From assembly GCA_035487355.1 (NCBI GenBank), contig DATHMF010000021.1:1-48165 (forward strand): a stretch of DNA of 48,165 nt. The letters are read 5' to 3'. Both the position numbers and the translations under genes were made by a program. This stretch comes from Terriglobales bacterium. GTDB taxonomy: Bacteria > Acidobacteriota > Terriglobia > Terriglobales > Acidobacteriaceae. Numbering within the stretch: the stretch's first letter is position 1; each line of letters begins with the position of its first letter. Below, piece by piece: positions 42,728 through 48,165 of the stretch. The notes under the pieces were generated by a model that made no database searches, had not been told where the DNA came from, and saw only the letters and a list, made by a program, of their open reading frames with translations.

Positions 42728-42844
42728 CGGCCTTGTGAGAGATCGGGTGAGTCTTTGGTTCGCGTGCTATGGCGCTCGAACTTGGGGCCACCCTTATTTT
42801 TGAACAGCATCGCAAAGAAAACACGATTCAACGGAGGCTCCACG

Positions 42845-45427
42845 ATGAAGAGATTGTTATTGTTTTTACATTTAGCGGTCGCATTTTTAGTAGTCCCTTG
42901 TGTGCTCTTTGGGCAGGCGACTTCCACATGGGTCTTTACTGGCTCGGATGGCCATTTGCACTATAAGACGGATGCTAACGGCAACCGCATCCTGGATTAT
43001 TCCTATGCGGGATACGAAGGCGGTGGCATGAAATTGCCGGTCGTGCCCGTGGTCCAAACCATTAGTCCAGTCAGTGGTGACAATACCGCACACATACAGG
43101 CTGCTATCAACGCGGTTTCAGCGCTTACGCCGGATGCCAATGGTTTTCGAGGCGCAGTGCTGTTACAGGCTGGGACTTACAATGTCTCCGGCACAATCAG
43201 CATCACGGCCGGTGGTGTCGTGCTGCGCGGCAGCGGCTCAGGAACAGGCGGCAGCAATCTGAATATGACCGGCTCGCCTCACCTGCTGCTCTCCATCAGC
43301 GGTTCTGGTTCGGCAACCACGGTGGGCAGCTCTGCTTCGATCACTGACTCGTTTGTCCCCTCGGGTGCGCTTTCTTTCAACGTCAACAGCACTTCGGGTT
43401 TCAACGTAGGCGACACGATCCTGGTTCAACGGCCGGTGACAGCGCCCTGGGTCCATTTCATGAACATGGATACCCTGACGCGCAACGGCGCGCACCAGAC
43501 ATGGATCTCGGTCGGTAGCATTATTCACACTGATCGCACCATCGCCGCCATCAACGGTAACCAGATCACCCTGGACGCTCCTATCACCGATTCCTTTGAC
43601 TCCAGTCTTCTGAACCCGCCCGCCGGCTCCATCATCAAGTACACATTTGCTGGCCGCATCGCGCAGGTTGGCGTCGAACATCTCAGCGTCACGGCACCAG
43701 CCGCGGATGTTGATATCTCAATGCCACAATTTCAGGCTTTGTCGATGAACACTGTTATCAATGGATGGGTTCAGGACCTCATCGTGCACGACACCGACAA
43801 CAGCATCAGCATCGGGGGTGGTACCAAGCAGATCACACTCGACAATGTCACCATCACTCATAGCCTGGCCTTCACCCATTCGGCAGGACCGGCCGACTTC
43901 GGCATCAGTGGTACGCGAATCCTGCTAAACAAGTGCTCTTCCAAGGGCAATACTGGCGTGTGGGCGTATGTGGTTCAGGCTGAGGTCACGGGCCCGGTTG
44001 TATTGCTCAATAGCAACTCTGATAGCCGGGGCTTTGCCCCCCACCAGCGTTGGGCGACCGGCATATTGGCGGATAGCAGCCAGTTCCCGGGGGGTACGTC
44101 CGGAACTCCAGGGATTGCCTTTTCCGATCGCGGCAACTTTGGCTCTGGCCAGGGTTGGGATGCAGGATGGGCCGTGGCCTGGAACGTTACCAGTCCAGAT
44201 TTCCTGGTACAAGAGCCTCCGGGAGTAAACAACTGGTGCATCGGCTGCGTGGGAACAGAAGTTACCACTGGTGCTCCAGGTGGCCCTTCCACGTTGCCCA
44301 ACGGTATTTACGAATCTCTGGGTACGCACGTCACTCCATCCAGCTTGTATCTGGCACAGTTGTGCGACCGGTTGGGTGCGGCGGCGGCGGCGAATATAGG
44401 CTACAGCGGCGCTTGTGGCTCAGTTATTCCGCCAGATTTTTCCCTGTCGGCGGCGCCGGCTTCGCAAACCGTGACCGCCGGCGGAAGCACAAGCTACACC
44501 GCCACCGTAACGCCCAGCAACGGATTTAACGGAACGGTAAGTCTGGGTGTGAGCGGTCTGCCTAGCGGGGCGAGTTGCAGTCCGGCTTCAATCAGTGGTG
44601 GATCGGGTTCGGCAGCGGTGAATTGTTCGACGGCCATCTCTACGGCGGCAGGGACTTACACACTGGGTATTACGGGCACCAGCGGCAGCCTCAGTCACAG
44701 CGCAACAGTGACTTTGGGCGTGAACGCTCCGCCTCCACCGGACTTTTCGCTCTCAGCATCACCATCATCGCAGACGGTAACCGCCGGTGGCGGTACCAGC
44801 TATACGGCAACCGTTGCGCCCAGCAATGGGTTTAGCGGTACAGTGAGTTTGGCGGTAGGCGGACTGCCGAGCGGTGTTACTTGCAGTGCGCCCTCCATCA
44901 GTGGCGGTTCAGGATCATCGACCGTGAGTTGTTCCACCACCAGCTCCACGACGCCGGCAACCTACACACTGACGATCACCGGCACCAGCGGCAGCCTCAG
45001 CCACAGCACCACGGTAACCCTGGTGGTGAGCGCTGCAGTCACAACCACCAAGTACGAAGCCGAGGCCAGCGGCAATACGCTTTCCGGAGCGGTTGCCGTG
45101 GCGGCCTGTGCGGGTTGCTCCGGGGGCCAGCGAGTGCGATTCATCGGGAGTAACACTTCGAATTTCCTCGTGATCAACAACATCACGGTCTCAACCGCCG
45201 GTACCTATACGCTGACCATCTTTCCGGTGGTGAGCGGTACGCGTACACTGTTTTACAGCGTGAACGGCGGGACGGGAAGTTCAGTGTCAGCGACAGGCAC
45301 AAGCTGGACTGCGACCGCTCCCGGCATCGCGGTGAAGGTTACGCTGAACGCAGGGTCGAACAACGTGAAGTTCTACAACAACACCGCCTTCGGTCCGGAC
45401 ATGGACTACATCACGGTTGGGCCGTAA
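42845..45427 (+). CDS. Secreted beta-helix protein with two Ig-like repeats and a CBM6/35-like C-terminal domain
   Basis: The start is the ATG at 42845: GGAGG lies about 7 bases upstream and a signal peptide follows (about 1-23, ending FGQ). The 860-residue protein has a pectate-lyase-superfamily-like beta-helix (about 60-540; AAINAVSALTPDANGFRGAV, QAGTYNVSGTISI), two Ig-like repeats (about 560-655 and 660-755) almost identical to those of the preceding protein, and a carbohydrate-binding-module-like domain (about 757-860; KYEAEASGNTLSG at the start, NNVKFYNNTAFGPDMDYITV at the end). It probably acts on a plant or microbial polysaccharide. It may be co-transcribed with the gene before it (117-base gap) and is followed by a terminator. 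Confidence 0.82.
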   Translation: MKRLLLFLHLAVAFLVVPCVLFGQATSTWVFTGSDGHLHYKTDANGNRILDYSYAGYEGGGMKLPVVPVVQTISPVSGDNTAHIQAAINAVSALTPDANGFRGAVLLQAGTYNVSGTISITAGGVVLRGSGSGTGGSNLNMTGSPHLLLSISGSGSATTVGSSASITDSFVPSGALSFNVNSTSGFNVGDTILVQRPVTAPWVHFMNMDTLTRNGAHQTWISVGSIIHTDRTIAAINGNQITLDAPITDSFDSSLLNPPAGSIIKYTFAGRIAQVGVEHLSVTAPAADVDISMPQFQALSMNTVINGWVQDLIVHDTDNSISIGGGTKQITLDNVTITHSLAFTHSAGPADFGISGTRILLNKCSSKGNTGVWAYVVQAEVTGPVVLLNSNSDSRGFAPHQRWATGILADSSQFPGGTSGTPGIAFSDRGNFGSGQGWDAGWAVAWNVTSPDFLVQEPPGVNNWCIGCVGTEVTTGAPGGPSTLPNGIYESLGTHVTPSSLYLAQLCDRLGAAAAANIGYSGACGSVIPPDFSLSAAPASQTVTAGGSTSYTATVTPSNGFNGTVSLGVSGLPSGASCSPASISGGSGSAAVNCSTAISTAAGTYTLGITGTSGSLSHSATVTLGVNAPPPPDFSLSASPSSQTVTAGGGTSYTATVAPSNGFSGTVSLAVGGLPSGVTCSAPSISGGSGSSTVSCSTTSSTTPATYTLTITGTSGSLSHSTTVTLVVSAAVTTTKYEAEASGNTLSGAVAVAACAGCSGGQRVRFIGSNTSNFLVINNITVSTAGTYTLTIFPVVSGTRTLFYSVNGGTGSSVSATGTSWTATAPGIAVKVTLNAGSNNVKFYNNTAFGPDMDYITVGP

Positions 45428-45460
45428 GACAATAGGAGAGCCTGCGTCTTAAAGCAATTT

Positions 45461-45493
45461 GGGCCGTTGGTGTGGGGACCAACGGCCCTGTTT
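45461..45493 (+). terminator. Rho-independent terminator after the beta-helix/CBM gene
   Basis: A perfect 11-bp stem GGGCCGTTGGT/ACCAACGGCCC (45461-45471 with 45478-45488) with a 6-base loop is followed by TGTTT. The T tract is short. Confidence 0.75.
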
Positions 45494-45515
45494 GTACAGA
45501 TTGCGCGTCCGGCAT

Positions 45516-45607
45516 GGGGGGACTTGCTGCTAGTCAGTGGATCCCCCAAAAACACTCTGATATGCGCGTATTTACTGGGGAAACCTGCTTTTGAGCGGGT
45601 AACTTGC
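45516..45607 (+). repeat. Long dispersed intergenic element, partial copy
   Basis: This copy has the element edge (GACTTGCTGCTAGTCAGTGG), then CCCCCAAAAACACTCTGATA, then GCGCGTATTTACTGGGGAAA. Beyond this core the match to copy 1 fades. It stands 130 bases left of a further copy that is split by the IS element, giving a tandem arrangement. Confidence 0.75.
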
Positions 45608-45817
45608 TGAGAGCTCCAAACTGATCGATCCTTTCGCTTTGCCTCAGAGTTTGGCCTCGCGGGTTCAGCATCCTCGTGCTCGTCCGACTTTGCGAAGCGG
45701 GTGGGGAGGGGGGTACCTTGCTAGGGTGATAATATACTTGACGAATCATCTAAGCAAGGGGATGATGGGTCAGGCGGTGGTGCGGTAATGGCACCTTCAG
45801 TGAAAGGGAGAACATTT

Positions 45818-46588
45818 GTGTTTATTGGCTATATTGACGATTCCGCAGATGAGAAACATGTAAAGTGTGAAGCTCTAGCCGCTGTATTTATTCATGACAA
45901 ACAATTCCAAACAATCGAAGAAAGTTTGGCAATCACTATCTCAAATATCATTCCACCAGACCGTCTAGTACAGTTTCAAGAATTCAAGGGGTGGGAACTC
46001 TATCATGGAAGTGGCGTATTTGATGGGATTGATCAAGAAGTGCGGTTTTCAGCTATACGCTATTTGCTTGGTACTCTCAAGCAATTACAAATTCCAATCA
46101 TTTATGGTGCCGTTGACACTAGCGCTATCGCAAAAAAAAGTTACGCATCCGCCAGTCCAACAGATATTGCGTTTCGTATCTGTATGCCTGTAATTCCGAT
46201 TGTAATGACTGAGAAAACCGAAGAATTAGGAGCTGAGCATGGGTTGGAGTACGCACTCCTGATCTTAGATAGCACGGATAAAGGTAAGCGCAATCTTCTT
46301 AAGGAGACATATCGTCAATTGCGAACAAAAATGCGCCCTCCGCACTGGGGAACAGGTCTATGGTATCTCCATGACGAAATGTACTTTGGAGACTCCAAAG
46401 ATTCTGTTGGGCTACAGCTCGCCGATTTAGCTTGTTATTTCATCCGCAAACACCTTGAAGGCGAAGACACAGTAGCAGAAACGTTCTACAGCATATTCGC
46501 TCAGCAGATTATGTATGGTGGCATTGAACCGGATGACAGTCCAAAATCTAAACATGCAATCAATAGACTTAAGGCTAGCCGTAGTTAG
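45818..46588 (+). CDS. DUF3800 domain protein carried by the IS1595-family element
   Basis: This protein of about 256 residues matches the DUF3800 pattern: an N-terminal strand with FIGYIDDSADE (acidic pair), LLILDSTDKG in the middle and SVGLQLADLACYFIRKHLEG near the C-terminus. Conserved acidic residues suggest a nuclease-like fold, but the function of DUF3800 is not established. I prefer the GTG at 45818, with AAAGGGAG 7 bases upstream and the core strand starting at once; an ATG at 45788 would add ten residues. Codon use is AT-rich and unlike neighbouring chromosomal genes. It lies just inside the left inverted repeat and is followed 8 bases later by a small gene. Confidence 0.8.
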   Translation: MFIGYIDDSADEKHVKCEALAAVFIHDKQFQTIEESLAITISNIIPPDRLVQFQEFKGWELYHGSGVFDGIDQEVRFSAIRYLLGTLKQLQIPIIYGAVDTSAIAKKSYASASPTDIAFRICMPVIPIVMTEKTEELGAEHGLEYALLILDSTDKGKRNLLKETYRQLRTKMRPPHWGTGLWYLHDEMYFGDSKDSVGLQLADLACYFIRKHLEGEDTVAETFYSIFAQQIMYGGIEPDDSPKSKHAINRLKASRS

Positions 46589-46596
46589 GAGACGAG

Positions 46597-46764
46597 ATGA
46601 GCAACAAGGAATTTGAGAACTTCGACCAAACAATGCGCCAAATAATCAAAGTGAGCCACAAGGAACTAAAGGCCAAGCTAGATGCGGAGAAGAAAGCAAA
46701 AGGCCGGAAAACTAAGGCTTCCGGCCCCCGCGCATCTGACGCAAAGCGCCACGGTAATGCTTAG
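46597..46764 (+). CDS. Small basic protein (55 residues) in the IS1595-family element
   Basis: The ORF begins MSNKEFENFDQTMRQIIKVS, continues with a lysine/alanine-rich helix and ends in a basic tail rich in Lys, Arg and Ser. AGGAG lies 5 bases before the ATG and only 8 bases separate it from the DUF3800 stop, so the two are probably co-translated. Its stop overlaps the transposase stop from the other strand. I recall similar short ORFs beside DUF3800 genes, but this could not be checked. It may be a partner of the DUF3800 protein. Confidence 0.65.
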   Translation: MSNKEFENFDQTMRQIIKVSHKELKAKLDAEKKAKGRKTKASGPRASDAKRHGNA

Positions 46765-47735
46765 AAGGTTTCCGTTTGTCCCACCTTGTCGGTTAGCTCA
46801 GTATAGGTGAGACGCTTTCCGACTATGTTATTCATGGCGAGATTGAAACGGGCAAGATCGCTAAGAGGTTTACGGTTTGCATCCTTCCGGTTATTGAAAC
46901 GGAAGCATTGCTCATCAAGGTAACGATAGAGATGAAATGGTTCAACACTAACGTAGGTTCCCCCGATGGAACGCTTCAACAGGCTCCAGAAGTTTTCCAT
47001 GCTATTAGTGTGCACCCGGCCATTGACGTAAGCGATAGCGTGGTCAATCACCTGATGGGCATATTCGTTTTCCATTCCGCGATAGGAACCCAAGGCGTCA
47101 GTGTACAGAGCCGACTCAGCAGCAACATTTTCCTTAACTGCCTTTTGGATGGCGTGCCGTCTAGTAGTAGATATCACTTGGCAGCGAACATTGCCCCCGC
47201 GTTCCATAACTCCAAAGACGGTAGTCTTATCGTTGTGGCCACCTCTGGAAGTGATACGGCGCTTACGTTCTGCAAGGTGCATGAATTTCGCCTTGCCACC
47301 AATGAAGGTTTCATCGGCTTCTACTTCTCTTCCACCACCACCGAGTTTCACCATAGAGCCGTCCTGCATTGCCAGACGAATGCGATGCATCATGAACCAT
47401 GCCGACTTCTGAGTGACACCAATAGCGCGTGCAATCTCGTAAGAGCTAACTCCGTTCTTACAATTGCAAATCATCCAGACAGCGGTGAGCCACTTGTCCA
47501 GACCGATAGGCGAGTCTTCAAAGATGGTTCCCACTTTGGCACTGAATTGGCGCTTGGGATGTACGCTCTTGCATTGCCACTTCCTTTGATTCTTGAGAAA
47601 CACAACATCAGTGCGGCCACAGGTCGGGCAGCAGACGTTACCATCAGGCCACCGTATAGCCTTCATGTACTCAAGGCAGTTATCCGGGTTGGAGTAGAAC
47701 AAGATAGCCTGCTGCAATGTCTTTGGAGAGGGCAT
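46761..47735 (-). CDS. IS1595-family transposase (ISXO2-like)
   Basis: From the ATG at 47735 the protein has 324 residues. An N-terminal zinc-ribbon (CCPTCG at 35-40, WQC at 53-55) precedes a helix-turn-helix-like part (ISXO2-type, about 85-120) and the ISXO2-like catalytic domain with Asp141 (VEADETFIGGK), Asp213 (YTDALGSY) and Asn244 (VHTNSMENFW). The DD-N triad is characteristic of many IS1595 members. I chose the ATG at 47735 because AGGA lies 8 bases before it; an ATG at 47741 is also in frame and overlaps the stop of the small ORF upstream. The frame is intact, so the enzyme could be active. Confidence 0.93.
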   Translation of the reverse strand: MPSPKTLQQAILFYSNPDNCLEYMKAIRWPDGNVCCPTCGRTDVVFLKNQRKWQCKSVHPKRQFSAKVGTIFEDSPIGLDKWLTAVWMICNCKNGVSSYEIARAIGVTQKSAWFMMHRIRLAMQDGSMVKLGGGGREVEADETFIGGKAKFMHLAERKRRITSRGGHNDKTTVFGVMERGGNVRCQVISTTRRHAIQKAVKENVAAESALYTDALGSYRGMENEYAHQVIDHAIAYVNGRVHTNSMENFWSLLKRSIGGTYVSVEPFHLYRYLDEQCFRFNNRKDANRKPLSDLARFNLAMNNIVGKRLTYTELTDKVGQTETF

Positions 47736-47737
47736 AA

Positions 47738-47866
47738 TCATTTTCCTAATAGGATCAGAACAAGCACAACAACAATGAAAGCTATGAACGCTAATGTTCC
47801 CCATGGGTCATCTCGAAAGGTGTTGCGTTCGTTAAAGCTTTTGTACTTAGGCTTGAATCTGAACAT
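47738..47866 (-). CDS. Possible 42-residue membrane protein upstream of the transposase
   Basis: The ORF has a basic N-terminal half (FRFKPKYKSFNERNTF) and a strongly hydrophobic C-terminal helix (TLAFIAFIVVVLVLILLGK). Its TGA overlaps the in-frame ATG of the transposase at 47741 (ATGA), which suggests coupled translation. No ribosome site is seen before its own ATG, so expression is uncertain. It could be a small membrane cargo peptide or only a leader that couples transposase translation. Confidence 0.45.
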   Translation of the reverse strand: MFRFKPKYKSFNERNTFRDDPWGTLAFIAFIVVVLVLILLGK

Positions 47867-47916
47867 AAAAACAGCATACAGGAGGAAGTTTGATTCGTCA
47901 AGTATATTATCACCCT

Positions 47917-48165
47917 TGCTAGCTGGTCGGTGCAGCCCCCAAAACACTCCGATAGGCTTGTATTTACTGGGGAAACTTGTTTTCAGGCGGGGGACTAGCT
48001 GGACAGTCCTTAGTCGTTAGTCCTCAGTCCTCAGGATGCACAGCCCTCAGAACTACGGCACCACAAATGAGTTTTCAAAGACCACATGGGCCTAAGCCCC
48101 GCACTCTTGAATGCGTAACTTTGTGCTAAGGGCTCCGCAGCCCCCTCGGCTCCGCTCGGGGTGCT
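47917..48165 (+). repeat. Long dispersed intergenic element, right part of the IS-interrupted copy
   Basis: It continues from the IS border with TTGCTAGCTGGTCGGTG, then the core CCCCCAAAACACTCCGATAG and GTATTTACTGGGGAAAC, an AGTCCTCAGTCCTCAG segment, GTTTTCAAAGACC and GCACTCTTGAATGCG. These match copy 1 (30646-31105) in reversed order. The window ends in a GC-rich stretch. The left edge of the same copy is at about 45705-45723. Confidence 0.7.

Larger units (their letters stand above)
45724..47916. mobile_element. IS1595-family insertion sequence with cargo genes
   Basis: The 2.19-kb element has perfect 25-bp terminal inverted repeats (45724-45748 and 47892-47916; both contain GTGATAATATACTTGACG). 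TTGCTA flanks both ends; counting the outer CC, CCTTGCTA is found at 45716-45723 and 47915-47922, which would be the 8-bp target duplication usual for this family. It carries a transposase on the minus strand, a DUF3800 gene and a 55-codon gene on the plus strand, and a 42-codon membrane ORF overlapping the transposase start. Base composition is more AT-rich than the surrounding genes. Intact ends and genes suggest recent insertion. Confidence 0.9.

Noticed and set aside
46908..48020. A 370-codon plus-strand frame opposite the transposase
   Set aside because: It is a shadow of the transposase and runs across the IS end into the dispersed element.

Overview
The window looks like a chromosomal segment of a soil Acidobacteriota (Terriglobia-like; inferred from gene content, not from a marker gene). 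It has a very large TonB-dependent receptor with an N-terminal carboxypeptidase-regulatory-like domain, secreted beta-helix enzymes joined to bacterial Ig-like repeats, a membrane-anchored winged-helix-like regulator of a type common in this phylum, and many short dispersed intergenic repeats. No rRNA, tRNA or CRISPR array was found.

Region 1 (1-8.7 kb) is a polysaccharide (probably pectin) utilisation locus: a TonB-dependent receptor, a secreted GH28 family enzyme and a convergent LacI-type regulator. LacI-type operator sequences lie upstream of the receptor and the enzyme, and a weaker one upstream of the regulator itself, so the three probably form one regulon.

Region 2 (8.9-20.9 kb) is a corrinoid salvage and nucleotide-loop assembly cluster, mostly on the minus strand and arranged as two riboswitch-led operons. 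The first is cobalamin riboswitch, cobU, cobB, btuF. The second is riboswitch, btuB-like receptor, btuC, btuD, cobT, cobS, cobC. Most genes overlap by a few bases. Next to it are a divergent pair: a signal-peptide-less corrinoid-binding-like protein and bluB, which makes the lower ligand dimethylbenzimidazole. Uptake, amidation, lower-ligand synthesis and activation, and final assembly are all present. No corrin-ring genes are in the window.

Region 3 (21-30.5 kb) holds a degenerate receiver protein, tadA, a secreted 24-residue-repeat protein, and a complete arginine-to-putrescine route: pyruvoyl-dependent arginine decarboxylase, agmatine deiminase and N-carbamoylputrescine amidase, separated by dispersed repeats. 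A LysR regulator divergent from a type I glutamine synthetase and a luciferase-like monooxygenase follow.

Region 4 (30.5-45.5 kb) is accessory. It has a large Ig-like/beta-helix protein bracketed by two copies of a dispersed element, an APC permease, a multi-span protein with a pilin-like tail, a membrane-anchored regulator, and two large secreted modular proteins (an alpha-helical catalytic-like module and a beta-helix with a CBM-like tail) that share nearly identical Ig-like modules. Region 5 (45.7-47.9 kb) is an IS1595-family element with perfect 25-bp terminal inverted repeats. It carries a DUF3800 gene, a 55-codon ORF and a 42-codon membrane ORF, and has inserted into a copy of the same dispersed element found at 31 kb.
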